From a virus: 25,649 nucleotides of DNA. How positions within the stretch are numbered: position 1 is the first letter of the stretch; every line of letters begins with the position of its first letter. Below the pieces are notes generated by a model that was given only the letters and a program-made list of their open reading frames with translations, had not been told where the DNA came from and ran no database searches. This document shows positions 1 to 7,665 of this stretch, in pieces. Position numbers and translations under genes: made by a program. The stretch lies in IMG/VR virus record IMGVR_UViG_3300030333_007914, positions 1 through 25,649 of that record; one strand, given 5' to 3'.

Positions 1-1724
1 TGTAGTGGCACATAAGGTGCGTATACATATCCACTCTCAAGGAAGCTTCCACCACGACGACCAACAAGGACGACTGAACGTGGGAAGTAGGGGTCTACAA
101 CCACGTCGAACTTCTTGGAAAGGCTTCCGACGCGAACAGCTCCAATGGAACCCTTCTCATCATCAGCTGTGACGGAGGCACGGAATCCAGCAGTGAACTC
201 AAGGATGTTTGCAACTTCAGGTCCGCAGACGACGAAGTTAGCACCACCACGAAGAGTCTTTCTGTGGATCTGAGCAGAAACATCGTTGATTGTCTCAACA
301 AGTGTCTCGTACCACTCACTAACTGTACCGGTGAAATCGGGAGCAGCAGAGCTAGCACCGAGTTCAACACCAGACTCGCGGTTCACAAAGAGACCGGGAG
401 CACGGCTCCAGTAATATGTGGCAGCGGTAGCGCCACGGATAAGATCGCCAATGATTTCGCGATCAATCTCAAGAGCAATCTGCTCAGAGAGGATGCTTGT
501 AAGCTCAACTTCCGCATCAAGGTTGTGGTAAGCGTTAAGGTCTTGACCTAACTCTGGAGTCCACTTAGCCTTGAGTTTCTTCGTCATCGCGGTAACAGCA
601 ATGCTGTCGACCTTGATGTCGATCTCAGGAATGTTGGCATTGTTTTCAAGTCCCCACTCCGTAGCACCGATGACAGATCCAAGAGCATTGGATGAATTGA
701 ACTGATCATCAATTGGGAATGTAAGGGACATGAGAGCACCGGTGACATGGCCCACGAGACCAACACCATTAGCAGCACCAGCGGCGCCGTTCGCTTCCGC
801 ATCACCATGCATGGTAACAGAACCGGACTTCTGAGTGAAAACAAGAGTAGCCTTGTATCCGCCCTCGCCCTGAGCTGCTCCGTTGCTTGGATCCTGAGTC
901 TTGGAGCCTGAAGCGACACGGCTCAAGCGACGAACAAGTTTTACGTTGTTTGAAAAGTTATCACCAAACGCACTGCTCAAGAACTGAATTGCAACTAAGT
1001 TCTCAGTGTTAAGCTGCTTAAGATCGCTAGAACCAGTAAACTCAACAATTGCAACAAGAGAACCAGAAAGATCTGGATCGTATGATGTCAATGTATCAAT
1101 TTTAGCCTGAGTTTCAGCGTCCCAAGAGACCTGACCATTGGTTGTACCAGGGGCCTGTCCAGCAACACCAGTTGCAATAAGAACGAAAGATGTTCCAGTT
1201 CCATTAGCAATAACTGCGGAGCTTGTTGGAGAAGCGTAGCCGTTGTTGAGTCCGTAAGGACCCTCTTCGGCGCCATCACCAGAAAGATCCACACCACCGG
1301 TAAGCTTGGAGCCTACAACCTGACCACCATAAAGTGATTCCTCATCTGAACCATATCCCAAACGAGGAAGTCCAGGTCCATCTGTGGATGTTGTGAAGTC
1401 AAGGAAGAAGATGAGTCCACTTGGGAGACTCATGGGCTGAACGCTAACGAGATCGTTTGCGATCAAACCGGCAAAAACACGACGAACGATTGGGAATGCG
1501 ACGGCTGCGAAACCTTCGACATCTCCACCGGACATTGTGCTAGCCTCACGAAGAAGTTCCTTCGCCTGATTCTCAAGCAAACGAGCCATTCCGTGTTGGG
1601 CGCGTGAATCACCGAGACCTTCCAAGAGTCCGGTGCGCTGCCACTTTTCTAGTAATGCGTGACCTTCTGCACGCATATCACGATTAACAATACCTTCTGT
1701 TAATCTATCAATAATACCAGCCAT
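1..1724 (-). CDS. 23: Major capsid protein, T4 gp23-like (3' end outside window)
   Basis: This is the main shell protein of a T4-like head, following the scaffold gene as gp23 follows gp22 in T4. The frame is open from ATG at 1724 to the window edge, giving at least 574 residues, already longer than T4 gp23 (521). The N-terminal region holds LLEKWQRTGLLEGL (24-37) and MARLLENQAKELL (46-58), typical of gp23 propeptides. L58-R59-E60 before Ala61 fits the gp21 protease rule (Leu/Ile-x-Glu) and is a candidate maturation site. The last visible residues, GYVYAPYVPL, match the conserved gp23 C-terminal region, so little is probably missing. Residues roughly 120-300 are rich in Gly, Ser and Thr and may be an enlarged insertion domain. 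Translation should be very strong (see the Shine-Dalgarno entry). I checked several points along the frame and saw no frameshift. The vertex protein gp24 is a less likely alternative, given position. Confidence 0.93.
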   Translation of the reverse strand, partial: MAGIIDRLTEGIVNRDMRAEGHALLEKWQRTGLLEGLGDSRAQHGMARLLENQAKELLREASTMSGGDVEGFAAVAFPIVRRVFAGLIANDLVSVQPMSLPSGLIFFLDFTTSTDGPGLPRLGYGSDEESLYGGQVVGSKLTGGVDLSGDGAEEGPYGLNNGYASPTSSAVIANGTGTSFVLIATGVAGQAPGTTNGQVSWDAETQAKIDTLTSYDPDLSGSLVAIVEFTGSSDLKQLNTENLVAIQFLSSAFGDNFSNNVKLVRRLSRVASGSKTQDPSNGAAQGEGGYKATLVFTQKSGSVTMHGDAEANGAAGAANGVGLVGHVTGALMSLTFPIDDQFNSSNALGSVIGATEWGLENNANIPEIDIKVDSIAVTAMTKKLKAKWTPELGQDLNAYHNLDAEVELTSILSEQIALEIDREIIGDLIRGATAATYYWSRAPGLFVNRESGVELGASSAAPDFTGTVSEWYETLVETINDVSAQIHRKTLRGGANFVVCGPEVANILEFTAGFRASVTADDEKGSIGAVRVGSLSKKFDVVVDPYFPRSVVLVGRRGGSFLESGYVYAPYVPL

Positions 1725-1730
1725 TTTTAA

Positions 1731-1740
1731 TCACCTCCTT
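1731..1740 (-). promoter_or_regulatory. Ten-base perfect Shine-Dalgarno of the capsid gene
   Basis: Read on the minus strand this is AAGGAGGTGA, fully complementary to the usual bacterial 16S rRNA 3' tail (TCACCTCCTT), followed by six bases and ATG. Other genes here have only four to six matching bases. It fits the need for very high capsid protein output. Confidence 0.85.
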
Positions 1741-1755
1741 ATATAATGATTTTTT

Positions 1756-2886
1756 TTATTTTATTCCAGCTAGTCTCTTCATCCTCTCGGCAAGAGGATC
1801 AGAGGTTGTCTTCTCATGGCGAGAAGCTCGAATTACAGAGGAACCAGAACGACGATTAATTGCTTCGCTCAACGATTGTGGGCCGCGCTTAGGTGCGGCT
1901 TGCGCTGTGCTTTGAAGCGTATCAAAAATTGTTCTTGCTTCTGTAACTGAACCTGCTTTGGAAATAGCTTCGACAATTGTTTCTTTTTGTCGCTCATTTA
2001 AGGAGGTATTTCTCAACACTCGGTTCGTATAAAGCAAGCGAGCGTTAGAAAGATTTACATTTTGTAAACTTTCTTTAAGCTCTGTTGTTGCTTGCTTATA
2101 TTGCGTTAAACTCTCATTAAGTTGGCTATTTTCAAAAACCAACTCTTCTTGAGCTTTTTTCAAATCTTCTAATTCTTCTTCTAAATCTGTGCTACGACGG
2201 GAGGCCATCTCGCGCTCCATTTCGTGCTTCATATATTCTTGTGATGCGCCAGCCCAGCCAGTAAGCTCAGCACCCATGTCAACTTCAAGCTTTTCGGTGA
2301 TGGCATCTACAATGCTGTCAAGGTCGAGGGACTCTTCTTTAATGTCTGGGTCATCTTTATCTTTGTCGGCGCCGTCTGGAACGCCATCATGATCTTTATC
2401 AAACTTTGCTCGCTCCCCATCAAGAGGATCGGCATCGCCCTTCTCACCTTTAGCTTCTTCAAGCTCCTCTTCGTCATCGTCCTCGGAAAGCATGTCAACA
2501 ATGTCTTGTTCATTAATTTCAATTTCTTCTGATTCGGCCAACTCTGCTTCTAAAGCTGCAACAGCCTCTTGAAGGGCATCAAGACTAACGGTGACCTCAA
2601 CTTCTTCGCCGCTTGATGGAAGATCTTTAAGTCCTGAGCCATCGGACGGATCCAAATCATCTGTCGCTGCAAGATTGAGATCTTTAACAACCTCTTCTCC
2701 TTCCGCTTGGGCTTCTCCGGTGTCAGCCATAGGATCTGCAGCTAAATCATCCTGCTCTAAGAGCTTTTCCAAAGTCTGTCGAACTTCTTCAGAATATTTT
2801 TCAACAATTGTTGTTTCGGCACTCTTAAGTGCGGCTTCTCTTAGTGCTTTAGCGTCTACAATCGCTTCCTTTAATAAATTAGACAT
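1756..2886 (-). CDS. 22: Prohead core scaffolding protein, T4 gp22-like
   Basis: This protein forms the internal core around which the capsid assembles, and is then cut up by the gp21 protease. It has 376 residues, is very acidic, and is mostly helical or coiled-coil, with strong heptad-like stretches at about 105-145 and 215-275. The SLNERQKETIVEAI segment (295-308) and the C-terminal ERMKRLAGIK (367-376) are typical of gp22 homologues. It lies directly upstream of the capsid gene, as in T4. Several Leu/Ile-x-Glu sites could be protease cuts. An unusual insertion at 163-174 reads D-x-D-x-D-G-x-P-D-x-x-D, the pattern of thrombospondin type 3 calcium loops, inside a low-complexity acidic stretch. 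The start is supported by AGGAG eight bases before ATG. A candidate promoter motif lies 32 bases upstream. Confidence 0.88.
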   Translation of the reverse strand: MSNLLKEAIVDAKALREAALKSAETTIVEKYSEEVRQTLEKLLEQDDLAADPMADTGEAQAEGEEVVKDLNLAATDDLDPSDGSGLKDLPSSGEEVEVTVSLDALQEAVAALEAELAESEEIEINEQDIVDMLSEDDDEEELEEAKGEKGDADPLDGERAKFDKDHDGVPDGADKDKDDPDIKEESLDLDSIVDAITEKLEVDMGAELTGWAGASQEYMKHEMEREMASRRSTDLEEELEDLKKAQEELVFENSQLNESLTQYKQATTELKESLQNVNLSNARLLYTNRVLRNTSLNERQKETIVEAISKAGSVTEARTIFDTLQSTAQAAPKRGPQSLSEAINRRSGSSVIRASRHEKTTSDPLAERMKRLAGIK

Positions 2887-2918
2887 ACAGGTACTCCTAA
2901 AAAAAATACTAATTCAAA

Positions 2919-2927
2919 ATAAATAGT
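2919..2927 (-). promoter_or_regulatory. Candidate promoter motif ACTATTTAT before the scaffold gene
   Basis: One of four copies of the 9-mer in this window. It lies in the 65-base gap between the 384-residue fibre-like gene and gp22, 32 bases before the ATG. On the plus strand it reads ATAAATAGT, containing the T4 late-promoter core ATAAATA. Which strand is active cannot be decided from sequence. Confidence 0.45.
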
Positions 2928-2951
2928 GGTTTTTGCTTCAAAACGCCAATA

Positions 2952-4106
2952 TTATGAGCCACTCTTGTTTATAATCCACCATTTGTTTCCGTCAGATTGC
3001 AGCGTTCTACAAGAGTAGCTTGATTTAACAATAATTTCTGTTGAAAAATCTATTAGCTCGCCCTCAGTTTTTATCGTTAGTGAATTTGTGCCTCGTATTT
3101 TGTACTTGTCGTCTTCTTTGTTGATTTTTTTCGTAATAATCACTCGACCAGGGCATTCTCTTGCCGGTGGAAGCAATGCTGTAATTTTAGTGTCGCTGGT
3201 GTCAAACAATATTGTGTTATCCGTGTCTTGTATTTCGTACTCTTTTGTTGAGACTTTTTTTATTCCAGCATAGACAGCACCATTAGCATGAAATTGTCCA
3301 TTGGCTTCTAATTTTCTTGTTGATTGGTGGGACAAGCTTTTGATAACACCTTTTACTTGCAGAGTTTTACTACTAGGCTCGTAAGTAAAATTTTCATCGC
3401 CTTCAAAGTATTTATTTCCTTTATATTGAACACTATTTTTTTGCCCATCGGCTTGTGGAACTTTTGAAATCAAATATCCATCGTATAAATTTTTTAAAGT
3501 GCTGTGTCTTATTTCACCGCGAGATGAGTCGTACATCAAAAGTAAGTCTGGGTCGCTAATATTTTGACCAGCCTCTTTGATATCTTGGGTATTATCGCAA
3601 TCAACTGAGAGTTTATTATTTTTAATTGATAGCCCGCCATTCGGTAACAAGTTTAACGATAAACCTTCTTCATCAGCGTGCAAGCCTTCATTGGTTTTAA
3701 CTTTTAATAAATCTCGATGATCCTCTAAGCCGTTTCCAACATTAATACTTTTTGCTAAGAGCTTTCCAGACAAATATTGTGCCGGCACGTTTAACAGGCC
3801 AGAACCATCACCACTTAGTGAATTGATTATCGCTTTATCGGTCCTAAGCGTGATGCCGTCAAAAGATAGATTGTAGTGGCTTTTAGCAACGCCATCACCT
3901 TCGTATGTTAAAACGCCATGTTGAGTATCGGCTTTTAATGTTTTAATAGCCACATTGTTTTCCGTAGCACATGGACTTTGTGCATCCGTGTCGTAAAACA
4001 TGCTTGCGCTAACCACGTTAAGAAACGTCTTAATTCCGTCTATTTCTTGATTACCATGTTGATCTACTGATCCTGAAACATTACCCTTTAAAACATTGTA
4101 TGCCAT
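2952..4106 (-). CDS. Fibre-like virion protein, 384 residues
   Basis: This is a probable virion surface fibre or adhesin subunit; the exact location is unknown. The N-terminus, MAYNVLKGNV, closely matches the 201-residue gene product at 6336-6941 (MAYNMLSGNV), suggesting a shared docking segment. The middle contains beta-rich repeats including SGDGSGLLNV (about 118-127), a motif common in marine phage fibre proteins. The C-terminal third, from about residue 290, has an ILFDTSDTKITALLPPA segment, then a run of beta strands and a Trp-Trp pair near the end (WWIINKSGS). This corresponds to C-terminal modules in the neighbouring fibre-like genes. No enzymatic motif is visible. AGAGGA lies about five bases before ATG. 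A strong terminator precedes the gene, so it may have its own promoter or depend on read-through. Confidence 0.7.
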   Translation of the reverse strand: MAYNVLKGNVSGSVDQHGNQEIDGIKTFLNVVSASMFYDTDAQSPCATENNVAIKTLKADTQHGVLTYEGDGVAKSHYNLSFDGITLRTDKAIINSLSGDGSGLLNVPAQYLSGKLLAKSINVGNGLEDHRDLLKVKTNEGLHADEEGLSLNLLPNGGLSIKNNKLSVDCDNTQDIKEAGQNISDPDLLLMYDSSRGEIRHSTLKNLYDGYLISKVPQADGQKNSVQYKGNKYFEGDENFTYEPSSKTLQVKGVIKSLSHQSTRKLEANGQFHANGAVYAGIKKVSTKEYEIQDTDNTILFDTSDTKITALLPPARECPGRVIITKKINKEDDKYKIRGTNSLTIKTEGELIDFSTEIIVKSSYSCRTLQSDGNKWWIINKSGS

Positions 4107-4158
4107 TATTAATCCTCTCTATTCTATAAGTAGATATTTAATTTCTTTTGTCTCAAAC

Positions 4159-4190
4159 AAAAAAGGATGCCTCCCGTTAAGGAGGCACCC
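4159..4190 (-). terminator. Rho-independent terminator after the long fibre-like gene
   Basis: On the minus strand GGGTGCCTCC and GGAGGCATCC form a ten-base-pair stem with one G-T pair around the loop TTAACG, followed directly by six T. It sits 37 bases past the stop of the 642-residue gene. The plus strand lacks a comparable T-run, so it acts in the gene direction. It is the only convincing intrinsic terminator I see. Confidence 0.88.
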
Positions 4191-4226
4191 AAAATTTGTT
4201 AAGTTCAAATATCTAGCAATTAGATA

Positions 4227-6155
4227 TCAGACGATGAACCAAGTCATTGCATCATAAGCAACAAGGTTAACCGCTGAACCAGTGGATTCAAGACGGATTG
4301 ATGCTTGTGCTTCAACCAAGTCACCAGCAGCTGCAGCAAGAATAACATCACCAATTGATGATGAAAGCTTAACATGCAAGCACTTACCAGCAGAGGCTGC
4401 TGGCAAGGTGACGGTTACACCATCACCAGCTGTAATAAGAGCGAACTCTGTACCAGCGGAGATAGTTTGACCACCTGCTCTTGCTTCAACATCTTTTACG
4501 ATGTTTGCGCCAACGATATTGTCAACGTAAATGGTATCCCAACGAAGTGAGTCGCTACCCAAGTTGTGAGTGCTATCTGCTTTCGGAACGATAGCAGAGG
4601 CGACACGACCAGTTAAGGTAAGATCATCACCAGTTGCGTTACCAAGAGTAACCGCACCATCGAAAAGTGCAGCACCCTCAACTCTTACGCCGCTAGCAAA
4701 TTGAGCATTGCCAGAACCATAAAAAGTTGACACGGAGCTACTAAGAACAGTAAGCTTTCTGTCTTCATCGATAACTTTGTTACCACCAACGAGGAAACCG
4801 CCTTCTGCAACTACGTCGAACGCTTGCGCGCGACCAGAACCAGAAATAGTGGTTGCACCAGCGATGGCGCCGGCTTCAGTAATTCCACCAGAGTTAACGT
4901 CAAGTGTTTTCACCTGAACATCACCATCAGCATCAACTGAGAAACCAGTCATCGTGATTGTGCCCATGGTAAGGTCACCAGAACCATCGATACTAGTAAC
5001 ATTACTTACTGCGCGAGCAGCAGAGATAACTGCAGTGTTGGCGATCTTAAGACCTTCAGCTACATCAAGTGAACCAAGTGCTTCAAGCTCTTGGCCGCTT
5101 GTACCCATGCTAGCTAAGTTAGCGAGAGTATCAATAGAAGCTTCGATGACAGCTTCAGTTGCTGCGTCAATTGAAGCGATGTTCTTAAGACCTCTATCTT
5201 CATCAATGACTTGTGAGTCACCAACTGTAAGGCCGCCTTCAAAAGTAGCAGAGAATGCTGAAAGTGCACCAGAACCAGAGATTGTGGTTGCACCTGCGAT
5301 AGAACCAGCATTTACGATTCCACCAGAGTTCACGTTAACTTGATTAACGCTAACCTGGCCATCCTCATCAAATCCTCTGTTACCAGCTCCACCGACAGTT
5401 AAACTAAGTCCAGACAAGCCGCCAGAACCAGAAACGGTTTTAACAACAGTATCACCATCAGCGTCAACTGAGAATCCAGTCATTGTGATTGTGCCCATTG
5501 TAAGGTCACCAGAGCCATCGATGGATGTTGCGCCAGCAATAGCACCACAAGCAGCGAGACCAGCAGAGTTAAACGTACCACCAGCCGAGTGAACCGATTG
5601 GGCTTGAAAGGTAGGAACACCTTCAACGTTTAAAGTACCATCGATATCTGTGTTACCACTTGAATCCACAGAGAACTCAGCCATTGTGATTGAGCCCATA
5701 GTAAGATCGCCTGAACCATCAATACTAGTAACGTTGCTTATTGCGCGAGCTTGAGAGATAACTGAAGTATTAGCAATCTTAAGACCTTGAGCAACGTCAA
5801 GTGAACCAAGAGCTTCAAGCTCAGCATCAGCAGCACCCATGCTTGAAAGATTAGCAAGAGTATCGATTGCAGCCTCGATTGTTGCTTCAGATGTAGCATC
5901 TAAAGAAGCAATGTTCTTAAGACCTCTATCTTCATCAATGACTTGTGAATCACCAACTGTGAGGCCACCTTCGAAAGTACCAGTGAAACCACTGATGCCT
6001 GCAGAAGCAGATACGGATGCCAAGTTTTGTAAAGCTCTGTCCGAACCTAAAACCAGTGAACCTGAAATTTTCATTCCACCAGCAAGATCGACATCACCTT
6101 CTTGAACTAAGGAGCCACTCAAACGAGCAGGTCCTAATTGAAATTTGTATGACAT
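4227..6155 (-). CDS. Long repeat-bearing fibre-like protein, 642 residues
   Basis: This is a probable phage fibre or surface structural protein built of beta repeats. The start is ATG at 6155 (MSYKFQLGPARLSGS), backed by GGAGGG about nine bases upstream. The frame extends further upstream, but that part has no ribosome site and an unlikely composition. The body is built of Gly/Ser/Ala-rich modules such as GGLTVGDSQVIDEDR, LKNIASLDA and SIDGSGDLTMGTITM. A block of about 110 residues occurs twice, 244 codons apart, and shorter ISGSG and DGSGDLTMG units recur more often. The C-terminal part has VTVTLPAASAGKCLHVK followed by strands and TWFIV at the end, like the ends of the 231- and 384-residue neighbours. 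A terminator follows the gene. The VIDEDR-LKNIASID repeat type is known to me from marine phage tail-fibre annotations. Whether it sits on tail or head is not shown. Confidence 0.72.
   Translation of the reverse strand: MSYKFQLGPARLSGSLVQEGDVDLAGGMKISGSLVLGSDRALQNLASVSASAGISGFTGTFEGGLTVGDSQVIDEDRGLKNIASLDATSEATIEAAIDTLANLSSMGAADAELEALGSLDVAQGLKIANTSVISQARAISNVTSIDGSGDLTMGSITMAEFSVDSSGNTDIDGTLNVEGVPTFQAQSVHSAGGTFNSAGLAACGAIAGATSIDGSGDLTMGTITMTGFSVDADGDTVVKTVSGSGGLSGLSLTVGGAGNRGFDEDGQVSVNQVNVNSGGIVNAGSIAGATTISGSGALSAFSATFEGGLTVGDSQVIDEDRGLKNIASIDAATEAVIEASIDTLANLASMGTSGQELEALGSLDVAEGLKIANTAVISAARAVSNVTSIDGSGDLTMGTITMTGFSVDADGDVQVKTLDVNSGGITEAGAIAGATTISGSGRAQAFDVVAEGGFLVGGNKVIDEDRKLTVLSSSVSTFYGSGNAQFASGVRVEGAALFDGAVTLGNATGDDLTLTGRVASAIVPKADSTHNLGSDSLRWDTIYVDNIVGANIVKDVEARAGGQTISAGTEFALITAGDGVTVTLPAASAGKCLHVKLSSSIGDVILAAAAGDLVEAQASIRLESTGSAVNLVAYDAMTWFIV
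4940..5250. repeat. Internal direct repeat of the long fibre-like gene, copy 2
   Basis: This is the later-translated copy of a block whose partner lies 732 bases higher (5672-5982). It encodes GGLTVGDSQVIDEDR, LKNIASIDA, SIDTLANLASMG, ELEALGSLDV, GLKIANTAVIS and TSIDGSGDLTMGTIT. The two DNA copies are close enough to align by eye without gaps at the points checked. Confidence 0.8.
5672..5982. repeat. Internal direct repeat of the long fibre-like gene, copy 1
   Basis: This partner of 4940-5250 is offset by 732 bases (244 codons), so the repeat keeps the reading frame. It encodes the same modules with small changes, for example LSSMGAADAELEALG here against LASMGTSGQELEALG in the other copy. 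Third-position differences indicate an older duplication held under protein-level selection, or one that converts occasionally. Confidence 0.8.
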
Positions 6156-6335
6156 TAATAAAAACCCTCCATTTTGTTTTATTGTGTCTTTTGGACAAAT
6201 GCAGATACACCTATCCAAATTTAGGTAAGGCCATAAACCACACCCAACAATAAATAGTGTTATACGGAGCGTCTAATTTTGATTTTTTTTGACCCGATCA
6301 TAGTTTTTAATATTTTGTAAACAAAGTATATAAAA
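6156..6335 (-). other. 180-base intergenic leader before the long fibre-like gene
   Basis: The longest gap between genes here. It holds a copy of ACTATTTAT at 6250-6258, 94 bases before the ATG, and the GGAGGG ribosome site. The rest is AT-rich, with an A/T-run near 6282-6289 but no stable hairpin that I can see. No credible small gene was found in it. Confidence 0.6.
6250..6258 (-). promoter_or_regulatory. Candidate promoter motif ACTATTTAT in the long leader
   Basis: Second copy of the 9-mer, in context CACTATTTATTGTT. It is 94 bases from the start codon, farther than the other three copies (29-36 bases). It would give a leader of roughly 85 bases. Confidence 0.4.
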
Positions 6336-6941
6336 CTAAAATAATCTGTACGATCCCGTTGAAACATAACACAGCGCTATGGCTGCATAAGGCGACTCTA
6401 CTATGACCGATCCTGTGCCGTCAATTGTGTTGTTATGATAGCCCTGAATGGTTAGCGTATTCACGTTGCTGACCCCATCTGGTGCTTTAATTCTTACGAC
6501 ATCTCCAATCGTAGGGCCTGCAGGAGTGGTCCATATTCTAGGCGCATCGAAGGCGGTTGTTCCATAGTTAAAACCAACCTCTAAATTGCCATTTGCATTT
6601 CCAATTGGGTTGACCTCAAGTTTAATTCCGGTTAGTCTGCTACCATCGCCTTCGAAATATGATGACGAGATTCCTACACTAGCGCTAAGGTCTCCCGTTA
6701 CTACCAGGCTATCGCCATCAAACTTTAAATTTGATTCGCAAGTGATATTATTAGCATCACCACCAACATTAGTTATTAATCCGTTGTTAACAGGATTTGA
6801 AACCCTTGCAACATTTTTGATTGCTCCAGCATCAGAGGTGCTAAGGTTGCCTGATATAACATATCTACCGCTGGCTAATGCATCACCAGCTATGTAATTT
6901 TCTGCGGCAATCACGTTGCCTGATAACATGTTATATGCCAT
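6336..6941 (-). CDS. Fibre-like virion protein, 201 residues
   Basis: This short member of the fibre-like cluster starts MAYNMLSGNV, nearly the same as the 384-residue protein, so both may attach to the same virion site. It then shows IAGDALASGRYVISGNLS, AIKNVARVSN and EGDGSRLTGI (about 98-107), the last being a common fibre repeat signature. The C-terminal half is predicted to be beta-rich (VVRIKAPDGV, TLTIQGYHNN) and ends in YRLF, like the aromatic/hydrophobic ends of its neighbours. It has no catalytic motif. The gene follows the 231-residue gene after 15 bases, with AGAGG overlapping the upstream stop region. It looks like a minimal form of the larger fibre-like proteins and may be a cap, adaptor or alternative fibre. 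Confidence 0.65.
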   Translation of the reverse strand: MAYNMLSGNVIAAENYIAGDALASGRYVISGNLSTSDAGAIKNVARVSNPVNNGLITNVGGDANNITCESNLKFDGDSLVVTGDLSASVGISSSYFEGDGSRLTGIKLEVNPIGNANGNLEVGFNYGTTAFDAPRIWTTPAGPTIGDVVRIKAPDGVSNVNTLTIQGYHNNTIDGTGSVIVESPYAAIALCYVSTGSYRLF

Positions 6942-6956
6942 AAGACGCAGTACCTC

Positions 6957-7652
6957 TTAGAATACGAACCAATTAACTCCATCAGTATATAGGTTGACCG
7001 CTGGCATCGTTCCTGAAAGAACATAATACGGCTCTGCATCTATGGTAAATCTTCCTGCGGGTATTGAGGCAGAAATATAAATTCTGGCGCCTGTTGTCTC
7101 ATCACGATTAAGATACTCATCTTTAATGATCATAAGAGAACCAGTACCCGCTAACGAGCCGCTTGGAAGATTTATTGTAACATTTCCGCTTCCGCTAACC
7201 CCTATGATATAGTCATAAAACTTTGCATTATATGAAGTGTCAGTTACTTTTACATATCTTCCAGCAAAACCTCTAACAAATGTTGTTTGATAAACCGTGC
7301 TAGCACTTAATATAATATCAGCTGCGTCATTTTCAACGACTAAGCTTCCGGTGCGCATATGTATATCACTATCATCATCGCCAAATGTCGTCGAACCGGT
7401 GGCGTCGATAGTTGTTATATCTTTAGTGTGAAATGTGCTGGCGCTGATGGTGCCAGTTACATACATATTACCAGATAAAATTAAAGAGTTTGGAAGGTAT
7501 GATTGAACACCTGACGCAGTAAAAAATGTTAGATATGCAGAGCCTGTTGTACGCCCAGTATCATCGTATGAAAATTGCAGAGAGCCATTAGGACCTTCAG
7601 AGCCCGACTCCGCAGAGTTGCAATCAATATATGCCCACCCAAACTTAGCCAT
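6957..7652 (-). CDS. Fibre-like virion protein, 231 residues
   Basis: A beta-rich structural protein. The N-terminal part (MAKFGWAYIDCNSAESGSEG) differs from its neighbours. A short Gly/Ser-rich middle, with SLILSGNMYVTGTISASTF (about 76-94) and IDATGSTTFGDDDSDIHM, resembles bacteriophage fibre repeats, where strands follow a pattern of coloured 'xxGxIxA' units. The C-terminal module (from about 155) has NVTINLPSGSLAGTGSLMI, then strands and NWFVF at the end, parallel to VTVTLPAASAGK...TWFIV in the 642-residue protein. The start is clear: GGAG eight bases before ATG. It sits 13 bases after the 169-residue gene, in what looks like one transcription unit with it and the 201-residue gene. Confidence 0.66.
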   Translation of the reverse strand: MAKFGWAYIDCNSAESGSEGPNGSLQFSYDDTGRTTGSAYLTFFTASGVQSYLPNSLILSGNMYVTGTISASTFHTKDITTIDATGSTTFGDDDSDIHMRTGSLVVENDAADIILSASTVYQTTFVRGFAGRYVKVTDTSYNAKFYDYIIGVSGSGNVTINLPSGSLAGTGSLMIIKDEYLNRDETTGARIYISASIPAGRFTIDAEPYYVLSGTMPAVNLYTDGVNWFVF

Positions 7653-7665
7653 GATCAGTCTCCTA

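Noticed and set aside
4954-5343. Plus-strand open frame of 129 codons inside the long fibre-like gene.
   Set aside because: Antisense to a clear repeat-bearing gene, it repeats because the gene repeats, and it has no ribosome site.
4940-5982. CRISPR-like repeated DNA.
   Set aside because: Repeats are long, in frame and protein-coding with no regular spacers.
6156-6218. Upstream extension of the long fibre-like gene to a TTG at 6218.
   Set aside because: No ribosome site and an odd Cys-rich start; GGAGGG sits at the right distance from ATG 6155.
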